Positions 1 to 7,991 of a stretch of 64,000 nucleotides of DNA are shown here, piece by piece. The notes under the pieces were generated by a model, which had not been told where the DNA came from, ran no database searches, and worked only from the letters and a program-made list of their open reading frames with translations. The position numbers and the translations under genes are program-made. The first letter of the stretch is position 1; each line of letters begins with the position of its first letter. Origin of the DNA: JAEULH01 sp963805915 (GTDB lineage: Bacteria > Pseudomonadota > Alphaproteobacteria > Rhodospirillales > Defluviicoccaceae); assembly GCA_963805915.1 (NCBI GenBank), contig CAWDWD010000022.1, positions 1-64,000 on the forward strand, written 5' to 3'.

Positions 1-74
1 GGGTCGCTAACGCCGCATTGCGTTCGCGGGCCCACGTCCCCAGCTTACGGAAACGTCAGATGGAGGGGATGATC

Positions 75-677
75 ATGACCAGGATTCTCGTGCTGTACTA
101 CAGCAGCTACGGCCACGTCGAAGCGATGGCCGAGGCAGTGGCCGAAGGCGCGCGCGAGGTCGACGGCGCGAAGGTGACGATCAAGCGGGTCGCCGAGTTG
201 ATGCCCGAGGAGGTCGCCAGAAAGGCTAACGTCAAGCTCGACCAGAAGGCTCCCGTCGCCGCGCCGAACGAGCTTGCCGACTACGACGCCATCATTTTCG
301 GCACGCCGACGCGGTTCGGCAACATGTGCGCGCAGATGCGCAACTTCCTTGACCAGACCGGCGGGCTGTGGATGAAGGGCGCGCTGATCGGCAAGGTCGG
401 CAGCGTCTTCACCAGCACGGCAACCCAGCATGGCGGCCAAGAAACGACGTTGACCTCGTTCCACACGACGCTGTTGCATCAGGGCATGATCATCGTCGGC
501 CTCCCCTACTCGGCCAAGGGCCAGATGACACTCGACGAAATCTCGGGAGGCTCGCCGTACGGAGCCACCACCATCGCCGGCGGCGACGGTTCGCGCCTGC
601 CCAGCGCCAACGAGCTCGAACTCGCCCGCTTTCAGGGGCGCCATGTCGCCGCGATCGCGGCCAGGCTCGCGCGCTAG
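75..677 (+). CDS. wrbA: NAD(P)H:quinone oxidoreductase, WrbA type (flavodoxin fold)
   Basis: This 200-residue cytoplasmic flavoprotein would reduce quinones by two electrons using NAD(P)H and FMN, protecting against semiquinone formation. The N-terminus runs from a short beta strand into the FMN phosphate loop (YYSSYGHVEAMA). The second flavin loop is PTRFGNMCAQMRNFLDQTG near residue 75, and the family stretch FTSTATQHGGQE follows near residue 112. Length fits the WrbA family. I chose ATG 75 because a GGAGGGG ribosome site at 62-68 precedes it by six bases; ATG 60 and 69 are in frame but would place the site inside the gene. The next gene downstream runs on the other strand and ends 71 bases away, so wrbA looks monocistronic. 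Confidence 0.93.
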   Translation: MTRILVLYYSSYGHVEAMAEAVAEGAREVDGAKVTIKRVAELMPEEVARKANVKLDQKAPVAAPNELADYDAIIFGTPTRFGNMCAQMRNFLDQTGGLWMKGALIGKVGSVFTSTATQHGGQETTLTSFHTTLLHQGMIIVGLPYSAKGQMTLDEISGGSPYGATTIAGGDGSRLPSANELELARFQGRHVAAIAARLAR

Positions 678-748
678 GCGGAAATCAAGGAGCGCCATCA
701 AGGGTTGCTGATCGACGGCGTACACCCCCGCGCTGAGTTGCGCCGGTG

Positions 749-997
749 TCAGTGCGGTTGGGTTGGTTTGTCGCTGAGCAGATTGGTCGCGGCTTCCGGA
801 TTTGCGCAGACATCGCTCTTCAGGGCAGCCTCTATCGCGGTGATCCGCTGTTGCAAGGCTTCGTTTTTGGTTTTCTGCTCGCCCAGTTGCCGTTCGAGAG
901 CTTCCTGCGTTGTTTCCGCCTGGACATGAACAGCCGGCGCAAGGAGCGCCGTGATCACCGCGGCCAAGCCGACAGCCATCATCTGTCGCAATCGCAT
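749..997 (-). CDS. small exported coiled-coil protein, last gene of the srf/tag-like operon
   Basis: The 82-residue product starts with MRLRQMM, a hydrophobic run (AVGLAAVITALLA) and a likely signal peptidase site after VHVQA, so it is probably periplasmic. The mature part is a short heptad-like helix (QEALERQLGEQKTKNEALQQRITAIEAAL) followed by an unstructured tail containing one cysteine. I started it at ATG 997 because a purine-rich GGGAGATGTGGAG stretch lies just upstream; the longer open frame to 1237 is antisense-like and overlaps the previous gene. It closes the 12-gene minus-strand unit, 64 bases after the preceding lipoprotein gene. I recognise no family; a structural partner of the two lipoproteins is a guess from position only. 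Confidence 0.6.
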   Translation of the reverse strand: MRLRQMMAVGLAAVITALLAPAVHVQAETTQEALERQLGEQKTKNEALQQRITAIEAALKSDVCANPEAATNLLSDKPTQPH

Positions 998-1061
998 CTC
1001 CACATCTCCCACCTGAGTTACACCGCCGACGACGGACTTTCTGCGTTGGATACTTTCCCTA

Positions 1062-1571
1062 TCAGCGGACGCCGGTCGCGGCCTTGTATTCCGCATCGAG
1101 CGCTTTTTGTTCCGCCTGCAACTCGTCAAGCCGCTTGCGCCTGGCCTGCTCGGCCTGCGCCATGCCGTCCATGTCCTTGGCGGTCGAGGCGATGTCGCCC
1201 TCGAGATCTTTGGCCTGTTGCTGCAGCGCGGCGTCATCCTTTTTCGCGCCGGCCAGTTGCGCCTCGACCGCCGCCAAGTTCGCCCGCGCCTTCTTCTGCT
1301 CGGCCTGCATTTTCCGTACCTGGGAAGTTGCCTGCTTTTGTTCCGCCTGTACTTTCTGCTGCTCGCGCGTCAACTCCGCCTTGCGACTCAATAGCGATGC
1401 GTGCTCGTCCTCGCGTTGCTTGATCCGGTTGTCGTATCCACCGGAGGCACTGCAACGGATCCCGTCGATCAAGCCGCCCTTGCTCGGGTCACAGTCGGTG
1501 GCGGAGCAGGACGCCAGCACCAAGATACCGATCACGAGCAGCGCAAACTTCGCATCCAAGCGCATGTCCAT
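1062..1571 (-). CDS. coiled-coil lipoprotein of the srf/tag-like operon
   Basis: The 169-residue product has an N-terminal signal with a lipobox (LVLASC), so it should be lipidated at Cys about residue 22 and membrane anchored. A short cysteine-containing segment (TDCDPSKGGLIDGIRC) follows, and the rest, from about residue 50 to the end, is a long Lys/Gln/Ala/Glu-rich coiled coil. ATG 1571 is preceded by GAGAGGGAACGGGG and sits 14 bases after the upstream lipoprotein gene; ATG 1565 is an alternative. The family is unknown to me. By position it may work with the adjacent glycine-zipper lipoprotein and the FGE-fold protein in an envelope sensing complex; this is inference. Confidence 0.72.
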   Translation of the reverse strand: MDMRLDAKFALLVIGILVLASCSATDCDPSKGGLIDGIRCSASGGYDNRIKQREDEHASLLSRKAELTREQQKVQAEQKQATSQVRKMQAEQKKARANLAAVEAQLAGAKKDDAALQQQAKDLEGDIASTAKDMDGMAQAEQARRKRLDELQAEQKALDAEYKAATGVR

Positions 1572-1585
1572 CCCCGTTCCCTCTC

Positions 1586-2320
1586 TCAACCGACAATCAT
1601 CACGCGATGGGCATTGAGCGCATCAAGTTCACGTTGCGCCAAGGCAACTTCCTTATCCAGCTTGCCAATCTCTCGGTCGAGTTGGACGATTTTCGGATTG
1701 TCGGCATCGCTGCGTGCATAGTCCGCCGCCTCGCGCCACTCGTCGCGACGCTTGCTCAAGTTGGCAATGAGCGTCTCCAGAACCTTCCTGTTTGAATCTA
1801 TGCTCGCCAGCTCCGTCTTCGCCTGGTCCTGGGAGATCTTCTTGTTCGCCAGGTCGCGCTTGATCTGTTTCATCTTCTGCTTGTCGGCGGCGGCGACTGT
1901 TTGCACGTCCGCAATCAGAGCCTGCGTTTTTTGATTGTCCGCCTGCGCGTCGGCGATCATCGCGCCGAGAACGTCTTCCTCATTGGCATATTTTTCTTTC
2001 TTCTGGGCGTAGTAGGACCCGGCGACCGCGCCCATGGCGGCACCCAAGGCGGCGCCCGCGAGAACCGGAATCCAGGCGTTCTTGCCGGTGGCAACCGCGA
2101 CGCCGCCTCCCGCGGCCGCCCCGGCCATGGCGCCCATTGCGATTCCCTCTCCAAGGGTCCGGTTGAAGTCCTTGGCCTTGTCGCGCATGCGTTGTTCGGC
2201 CGGAGTCAACGGTCGGCTCGGTTCGCTCAGGCCGAGGTTGGTCCCGGCGCACGCCGAAACCAGCATGACAAACGACACGACCATTGCCACGGCTCGGAAT
2301 CCAAACTTGGTAGAGAGCAT
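1586..2320 (-). CDS. glycine-zipper lipoprotein, TagQ-like candidate
   Basis: The 244-residue product has a signal peptide ending in a lipobox (MLVSAC, Cys about 24), so it is an exported lipoprotein. Residues about 58-105 form a glycine zipper (GIAMGAMAGAAAGGG and GAALGAAMGAVAGSYYA), typical of outer-membrane-associated small lipoproteins. The remaining 135 residues form an extended coiled coil. It lies 35 bases downstream of the FGE-fold gene and 14 bases upstream of the second lipoprotein. In the type VI threonine phosphorylation pathway, TagQ is a lipoprotein that anchors the FGE-fold protein TagR; gene neighbourhood suggests the same role here, but I cannot show sequence homology. Confidence 0.78.
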   Translation of the reverse strand: MLSTKFGFRAVAMVVSFVMLVSACAGTNLGLSEPSRPLTPAEQRMRDKAKDFNRTLGEGIAMGAMAGAAAGGGVAVATGKNAWIPVLAGAALGAAMGAVAGSYYAQKKEKYANEEDVLGAMIADAQADNQKTQALIADVQTVAAADKQKMKQIKRDLANKKISQDQAKTELASIDSNRKVLETLIANLSKRRDEWREAADYARSDADNPKIVQLDREIGKLDKEVALAQRELDALNAHRVMIVG

Positions 2321-2355
2321 GTGCCCACCCTATTAAAGCTCGTTTATCGAGTTCT

Positions 2356-4005
2356 TCACTTTCCCGTCTTGCACTCGTCGAGCCATTGTGACCGCGTTAT
2401 TGTCTTTTGCTTGCGGTACTCGGCGACATGCCGCTCATAAGTATCAACGACCGGTATCAGCTCCTGCAATCCTTTAGCCTTAAGCTCGCTCCTCAGCACG
2501 CGGCCTTGCTGTCCGACGACCTCGGCGTCATAGTCCCCGCTCAAGGTGACGATCGTATCTGCATAGTATCCCAATACATCATATTGCGCGGCTTCTTCTT
2601 GGTCGACAATCGCCTTTTGTCCGACGCAACGCTCGTGCTCGGCGCCGCGGGCTTCGACGCAGGCCTTGTAGACGTCCTTGCGCTGGTCGATCGGAAGACC
2701 GTCACTCCGCAACTTCTGGCACAGGAAAGTGCCCAACCGGAGCCTCGCCTTGGCGGCGCGGTCGCGCTGTTCGTCGCGCGCCTGGTAGCTCGCGCGAAAC
2801 GCCAACTGCAGGCCCTTCAGTCGTTTTTGCATGTTGGCGTCGGCGGTCGCGGCGACGATCGCGGCCAGTTCCTTGACCGGATCGTCAAGCGGAACGTCGC
2901 CCAGCCCGGGGACCTTGCCCGTTCCCGGGACGGCCGGAGCCGTGGGCGTCGTGCCCAGTGTTTCCCACTCTTCGGTGATGGCGCGCAAGCGTTCACGCGA
3001 GGTGATGACCGGCGCCACGACCGCCAGCCGGAAGCCGGTGGTCTTGGACCGCCGCGGTTCGCCGTCACGGTAGAACGGAACTTCGTGTCTGTACGAGGTG
3101 CGGACGTCTTGTTCCGCCGTCGTGAAGTTGCTGCCGCGAACGATGAACCCCCCAGCCTGGCCGTGCAGCCGGTCCAGCTTGTTCAGGCGGAACGGCTCGA
3201 AGGTCATCTCGTCGACATTGCCAAGAATATCGTGGAAACCAAGCGGGTTGGGCTTGAGCAGGCCAATCCGCTGAACCTTGTTGTTGGATGACGACGGACC
3301 CGCGTACCAGACATAGCCGACCATATCGCCGTCGGACATCGGGAAGACGCGCTCGACGAATTCCGCCTCCGACACCTTGATCCCGCCGCGAGCGGCGAAT
3401 TCCCACTCGACCTCGGTCGGAAGCCGGACGAAGCCGAGCTCACTTTCCTCCTTCGGCATCTTGTCGGCGGCGTTGCGGCCGAGCCACCGGCTGTAGCGAT
3501 CCGCGAAGTCGACCGCGTCGATCCAGCCGATGTCGGCTTGCGGTAGTTCCGCCTCGGCGGTCGGCTTGGGGCACGGAGAGCCCAGCGATTGATACTGAAG
3601 TTGGCTGACCTCGTATTTGCCGAGCAGAAAGTAGCGCTCCTGGTTCGCGGCGCTGAAACTGCCCGCGATGTACGCTGGCCTGGTGCTTTCCGCGAAGCCG
3701 TGGGAATCGTCCGCTTCGCCAACGGTAATCGGGCGATCTGCGAGCGGACCATCCGACGGGATGACAACTTTGCGGAAGGCCATGGCGCCGCCGCAGGGCA
3801 TCGGCAGGATGACATCGTCGGCCGCCGGGGCGGGGTTAAACTGCTCCTCTGGCCATGGCGCGGCATCGGCCGACGCAACCGCGATCGACAGCAGCAGGGC
3901 CGCGAGAGGTGCGCGGCTGCCCCAACGAATGCATCGCCTACGGCGCCCGCAGGCCCTCGGCCGGGTCGATCCTTGCAGCACGGTATCCTCCAACCACCGA
4001 AGCAA
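2356..4005 (-). CDS. secreted FGE-fold (SUMF1-like) protein without catalytic cysteines, TagR-like
   Basis: The product of up to 549 residues has a hydrophobic export signal (PLAALLLSIAVASADA, residues about 32-48) and a formylglycine-generating-enzyme fold at residues about 60-330. Hallmarks are FVRLPTEVEWEFAARGG, GFHDILGNVDEMTFEPF, FIVRGSNF and TTGFRLAV. In active FGE two cysteines follow the RGGS motif; here the equivalent stretch (RGSNFTTAEQDVRTSYRHE) has none, so enzyme activity is unlikely. A helical region of about 200 residues with cysteines follows. The ATG at 4005 overlaps the end of the permease gene by 68 bases, so a later start is possible. TagR of the type VI phosphorylation pathway is such a non-catalytic FGE-fold protein that activates the kinase PpkA. 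Confidence 0.83.
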   Translation of the reverse strand: MLRWLEDTVLQGSTRPRACGRRRRCIRWGSRAPLAALLLSIAVASADAAPWPEEQFNPAPAADDVILPMPCGGAMAFRKVVIPSDGPLADRPITVGEADDSHGFAESTRPAYIAGSFSAANQERYFLLGKYEVSQLQYQSLGSPCPKPTAEAELPQADIGWIDAVDFADRYSRWLGRNAADKMPKEESELGFVRLPTEVEWEFAARGGIKVSEAEFVERVFPMSDGDMVGYVWYAGPSSSNNKVQRIGLLKPNPLGFHDILGNVDEMTFEPFRLNKLDRLHGQAGGFIVRGSNFTTAEQDVRTSYRHEVPFYRDGEPRRSKTTGFRLAVVAPVITSRERLRAITEEWETLGTTPTAPAVPGTGKVPGLGDVPLDDPVKELAAIVAATADANMQKRLKGLQLAFRASYQARDEQRDRAAKARLRLGTFLCQKLRSDGLPIDQRKDVYKACVEARGAEHERCVGQKAIVDQEEAAQYDVLGYYADTIVTLSGDYDAEVVGQQGRVLRSELKAKGLQELIPVVDTYERHVAEYRKQKTITRSQWLDECKTGK

Positions 4006-5179
4006 TGAGCGCGAAAACGAGCGTCAAGAGACCGGCGGCGATGGCGTCGGAAATCGCCAGGCGGCAGACGAATTCGTCCCGCCCCAACTCGCTCGCGAAC
4101 GTCGTATTGAAAGCCGCGGCAACGCCCAGGTAAAGGACGCCCGACAAACCGATACCGCCGAGCGCCACCAGCATCGCCTGGAACGCCGGGAAACCTACCA
4201 CCGGACCCGTGGTCAGGCCAACGAGCCGGAGCAGGGCAATCTCGTGGTTTTTTCGCTCAACGTTTGCCCACAGACTTGTCGCCAGGGACAGTAAATATCC
4301 GACGATCCCGATCGAGGCCAGGACGACGAAAACAAACGTCAGGACCCGGTCGATCGCCTTGACCGCCTCGATGTCCTTGGCCCGCGTCACCACTTCAAGG
4401 CCCTGCTCGCGTAGCCACGCCGCAAGCGGGGCAACGGCATCAAGGCCAGTGGCATAGAGCCTCATGCTGGCGAAGGGGCGAAGCGCCGGTCGCTCGCCGG
4501 TTCCTTTGACGGCGCCTAGCTCCGGCACCCGGTAGCCGTCGCGGTAATCCTCGATGGCGGCCAGAAGAGGCAGCGAAATGAATGCCGCATCGCGACCGAA
4601 GGCCGCCTCCGGCAGGATCCCGATAAGCGTCAGCGTGAACCGGACGGCTTCCGGCCGGTCGTCAAGTCGGCGGTTGATGGTGGCGGTCAGGCTGTCGCCG
4701 ACGCGCACGTCCAGCTTGCCGGCGGCGGTCCGCGTCAGAATGAGCTCGCCAAGCCCCTCGGCTGGGCGAACGCCGGTCTCAAGCAGGGGATCGCCGGCGG
4801 CGGTCGGCAAGGTGTCGAGATCGAGCAGGCTCAGCCCCGCCGCCGTTTCGAGCGAAAGCGTCGCCGCCAGTACACGGGTACGCGGCACCACGAAACGAAC
4901 GTCAGGCCTGACCGCGAGCTGCTCGAACCACTGCGGCTCGAGCCGGTAGTGGCCACGCAGGACAATCTCGATATTGCGCGGATCGGCCCTGAGCCGTTCG
5001 CGCATTGTCGTCACGATCCCCGACTTGAGCCCAAACAGTACTAGCAGCGGAGTCAAAACCGCCGCCAGCGCCAGCACCAGGCATAACGACACCTTCCATT
5101 CGTGGACGAAATCGCGCCACGCCAGCACGCAGGCCTGGCGCCATTGCCGCGATCGCGTCGGCCCGCTCGTCATGGCCAT
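3938..5179 (-). CDS. ABC transporter permease, FtsX/MacB type (TagS-like)
   Basis: The 413-residue inner-membrane protein has one N-terminal transmembrane helix (VSLCLVLALAAVLTPLLVLFG), a periplasmic domain of about 220 residues, and a C-terminal FtsX domain. That domain has three helices around residues 280-400, ending in VGGYRAARIDPAEGLR. This topology is that of LolE/MacB/TagS permeases, which use ATP hydrolysis in the cytoplasm to move or signal to envelope proteins instead of transporting small solutes. I chose ATG 5179, five bases after the ATPase stop codon; the longer frame to 5314 lies inside the ATPase gene. With the ATPase it should form a TagST-like complex. The ABC family assignment is solid; the TagS role is inferred from neighbours. 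Confidence 0.87.
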   Translation of the reverse strand: MAMTSGPTRSRQWRQACVLAWRDFVHEWKVSLCLVLALAAVLTPLLVLFGLKSGIVTTMRERLRADPRNIEIVLRGHYRLEPQWFEQLAVRPDVRFVVPRTRVLAATLSLETAAGLSLLDLDTLPTAAGDPLLETGVRPAEGLGELILTRTAAGKLDVRVGDSLTATINRRLDDRPEAVRFTLTLIGILPEAAFGRDAAFISLPLLAAIEDYRDGYRVPELGAVKGTGERPALRPFASMRLYATGLDAVAPLAAWLREQGLEVVTRAKDIEAVKAIDRVLTFVFVVLASIGIVGYLLSLATSLWANVERKNHEIALLRLVGLTTGPVVGFPAFQAMLVALGGIGLSGVLYLGVAAAFNTTFASELGRDEFVCRLAISDAIAAGLLTLVFALIASVVGGYRAARIDPAEGLRAP

Positions 5180-5184
5180 GGCTC

Positions 5185-5928
5185 TCAGCCGCTGAAGCGG
5201 GTGACCGCGACGGGCTCGTTCTGGACCTCGATGGCGCTCATCTCGCGCAGGCCCAAGGAGCGCACCAGCTCCCAGTCGTGGCTCACGATAATCGCGGTTA
5301 TCCGAAAACGGCAAATGAGGCTGAGCAGCAGTCCCATCACGTGGCGGGCCTGACCGGGATCGAGCGCCGCCGTGGGCTCGTCGGCCAGGAGAAACGCGGG
5401 GCCGTGGGCGAGGGCACGCGCGATCGCCACCCGCTGTCGCTCTCCAATTGACAGCGCCTTTGGCTTCTTGTTCAGCAGATGAGCGACCTTGAGATCTTCC
5501 GCCAGGCGATCGACCAGGCCGTCGTCGTCGCCGAGGCCGAGCAGCGCGCGAGAGAGTTGGATATTCTCGCGCGCCCTCAGGAACGGCAGTAACCCGCCGG
5601 TCTGCAGCACGTAACCGATGTGGCGCGCGCGCGTCCGAGCCAGCTCGTCGCGGTCATCGCGCCGCCATAGCTCCGCGATGTCAAGCGTATCCCCCTCGCG
5701 GGTTTTCAGCGCGAATGAGTTACATTCGTCTGGATGTAAGACAAGCCCGAGAAGATCGAGGAGCGTGCTTTTCCCGCAGCCGCTGGGCCCGGTTATGGCG
5801 ATACATTCACCCCGGCAAACTTCCAGGCTCGGTACATCGAGGCGAAACCCGTCCGAGCCGCTTCCGCGCTGGCGCGTGACTCCTTTTAACGACAGGACAA
5901 TGTCGGCATCGTTTTCGACATCGCTCAC
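5185..5928 (-). CDS. ABC transporter ATP-binding protein, LolD/MacB type (TagT-like)
   Basis: The 247-residue cytoplasmic ATPase carries all ABC motifs in order: Walker A GPSGCGKST, Q-loop around YVLQTGG, signature LSIGERQRVAIARAL (an unusual LSIGE form of LSGGQ), Walker B AFLLADEPTAALD and H-loop VSHDWEL. It would power the permease encoded immediately downstream. The start is GTG at 5928, in a GTGA overlap with the TGA stop of the upstream VWA gene, which implies translational coupling; the longer ATG-initiated frame to 5997 would run 73 bases into the VWA gene. Sequence type matches the LolCDE/MacB/FtsE group. Confidence 0.9.
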   Translation of the reverse strand: MSDVENDADIVLSLKGVTRQRGSGSDGFRLDVPSLEVCRGECIAITGPSGCGKSTLLDLLGLVLHPDECNSFALKTREGDTLDIAELWRRDDRDELARTRARHIGYVLQTGGLLPFLRARENIQLSRALLGLGDDDGLVDRLAEDLKVAHLLNKKPKALSIGERQRVAIARALAHGPAFLLADEPTAALDPGQARHVMGLLLSLICRFRITAIIVSHDWELVRSLGLREMSAIEVQNEPVAVTRFSG

Positions 5929-7991
5929 GGCAACGCCTCTAGGGGTACCGGATAAACCTTGTCGCCCGCATCGGCATCCGGCGCCAAAGCCACCCATCGG
6001 GCTTCATCTTCGCTGTAAACCCGATAAAGGCGCAGCTTGCGGCGGAGCTTGTCCAACAGCTCTTCCTGCTGCGACAGGCTCCATGAAACCCAGTCGTCAC
6101 GGCTCAGGCTGGCGACGTCGCTCTGGTAGGGCAGGTCGTCCAGATACTCGCCCAACAGGCCGAGCTCGCCGAGCCTGGCCGCTTTCGGATCCTTCAGTGC
6201 CTCCGGATCGCGCGCGATATGGGCCGCCGCCGAGCGGATGAGGTCGAAGAAATCGGCGCTGCTCGTTTGTTGCGATTGTTCGCCGGCGTCGAGAACGCCC
6301 TCGACCACCTGAGCCATGTCGCTGAGCTGGTTCTTGGTCAGAAGGACACGCACGTCGGTGGTGGCCTTTTCGGGCTGGGCAAAGTCCCGGTCACTGAGCC
6401 ATGCCTTGAACAAGGGGGGTGCCTCGGTCCCGAGCACGCGGCCGAGGTATGCCAGTTGCATCGCCCGGCCGAGAAGCGCTGTATCCTCGGCCATACGCGC
6501 GTCGATTTCCTCCGGGGAGGCCTTGGCCGATGGCGCCTTGCCCGGGCCTTCGCGTTTCGCAGCGGTGCGCGCGCTGCCCGGAACGAGGTCTCCCTTCGAG
6601 GCCCCCTTGACGAGGGCAACGATGTCTTTCGCCACCCCGTCGACGATAGCGCCGAAGCGCTCGACGGACCCCGCCTCGACCGGGACATAATTGGCTCTCC
6701 CGATGACCGCGTTGGTCGAAAGGTCTGTATATTGGCGTTCCGCGGCGGAATGGTTGCGCTTGCCCTCGGGCGTCCGCAGGTGCAGCGCGTAGAGCGCTAT
6801 GCCCCGCTGTTCCAGCTCAAGGCGGACCTGCTGGGCATCAAAGCCGGTGGACGACAACGGGTCACCCCCTTCGATCGCCCCGGCGTCCGAAATCAGAACG
6901 ATGTAACGGCCGCCGAACTGATCCCAGTCGATTTTTCTCACCGCTTCCATGACGCCGGCGTAGGGATCTTCGTTGAACTTGGCGCTGGACACGGTGGCCG
7001 CGTTCAGGTCCTGGACCCGGGCGAGGAAATCCTTGCCGTCCTTGACCTCACCGGGATCGGCATAGATTTTCGCGACATATTCCAGCTTGGGCGCCGCCTT
7101 GGTGGAGGAACGGAACGCAACCAGCCCGAAACGGACCTGTTTTTGCAGGCCGGCCGCTTCGACGGCTTCGTAGACCCTCTTGACCGCATCGCGCGTGCGT
7201 TCGATGTAGGGGCCCATTGAGATCGTCGAGTTGATAACGAAAACGACGGCCGCGGAGAAGGTCTTGATCGCCGCGGCCACTGTTTCCGGCGAGGGCGCAT
7301 CCGGTGTCTTCTTCGTGTCATCTTTCGCAGTGACCGAGGCAATCTCAAGGACGCGCACCTTGTAGCCCTTGCCCGAGTCTTCCTCCTTGGCTTCAAGGAT
7401 CGGCAGCAGATAGAACTTTTCGCGGATGTCGACATGAGTTGCCGGTTCGATCGAGATCACCTTCGGATCGCCCGGCGGACCGGCTTCGACAGCCTTGCGG
7501 ATCGGCGCGACGGCGGCGGCCGGGTCGGGCGCCTTGAGAAGGGCTAAAACATCGTCGCGCTTGGCGAACATAAGGGTCCGGTCTCTGCCGGCCGGATTGG
7601 TGAAGGCGAGCGCCATCTGCTGCTTCCAAGGCAGCGTGGTCTCGGCATTGATCCAGCCGTCGGTCTTGCCCCGGCTCCCGGTGCCGACTTCCAGCCATTC
7701 CTTTCCCGCATCGGATTTGCGCTCGTAGACATAATATTGCGAGAAGGCGGGCACCGCCTTGCCGGTGGCCTCGCCCGGTTTGGCGACCAGTTGCGCGCCG
7801 GGCCGAGTCAGGACCCGTTGGTAGAGCGACTTCTTGCCCTCCATCAGGATCGGCGCTCGATCCCGCGCCAGCGCGGGTGCCGCTGCGTCAACGCCGAATG
7901 CGCTGATGAATGCGCTGAAAGCCGCAAGGCACGCGGCGAGGACAAACCAAAGGCGAATGACCGTCTTTGCGGTCCGGTCGTCGGTCCTCAT
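5925..7991 (-). CDS. exported VWA-domain protein resembling the periplasmic part of PpkA
   Basis: The 688-residue product begins with an N-terminal signal or anchor (VIRLWFVLAACLAAFSAFISAFG, residues 11-33). Next comes an SH3-like segment (residues about 55-120, including YQRVLTRPGAQL and the ends of EWLEVGTGSRGKTDGWI). A VWA domain starts near residue 247, followed by a helical C-terminus. The metal site that should read DxSxS is NSTIS at 254-258, so the first aspartate is Asn and Thr replaces the second Ser. The order SH3-like then VWA matches, as I remember it, the periplasmic region of the type VI kinase PpkA, but there is no kinase domain. ATG 7991 overlaps the preceding TGA as ATGA; the longer frame to 8216 is inside the neighbour. 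Confidence 0.82.
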   Translation of the reverse strand: MRTDDRTAKTVIRLWFVLAACLAAFSAFISAFGVDAAAPALARDRAPILMEGKKSLYQRVLTRPGAQLVAKPGEATGKAVPAFSQYYVYERKSDAGKEWLEVGTGSRGKTDGWINAETTLPWKQQMALAFTNPAGRDRTLMFAKRDDVLALLKAPDPAAAVAPIRKAVEAGPPGDPKVISIEPATHVDIREKFYLLPILEAKEEDSGKGYKVRVLEIASVTAKDDTKKTPDAPSPETVAAAIKTFSAAVVFVINSTISMGPYIERTRDAVKRVYEAVEAAGLQKQVRFGLVAFRSSTKAAPKLEYVAKIYADPGEVKDGKDFLARVQDLNAATVSSAKFNEDPYAGVMEAVRKIDWDQFGGRYIVLISDAGAIEGGDPLSSTGFDAQQVRLELEQRGIALYALHLRTPEGKRNHSAAERQYTDLSTNAVIGRANYVPVEAGSVERFGAIVDGVAKDIVALVKGASKGDLVPGSARTAAKREGPGKAPSAKASPEEIDARMAEDTALLGRAMQLAYLGRVLGTEAPPLFKAWLSDRDFAQPEKATTDVRVLLTKNQLSDMAQVVEGVLDAGEQSQQTSSADFFDLIRSAAAHIARDPEALKDPKAARLGELGLLGEYLDDLPYQSDVASLSRDDWVSWSLSQQEELLDKLRRKLRLYRVYSEDEARWVALAPDADAGDKVYPVPLEALP

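Noticed and set aside
45..725. Antisense open frame across wrbA
   Set aside because: Arg/His/Asp-rich shadow frame opposite a clear WrbA.
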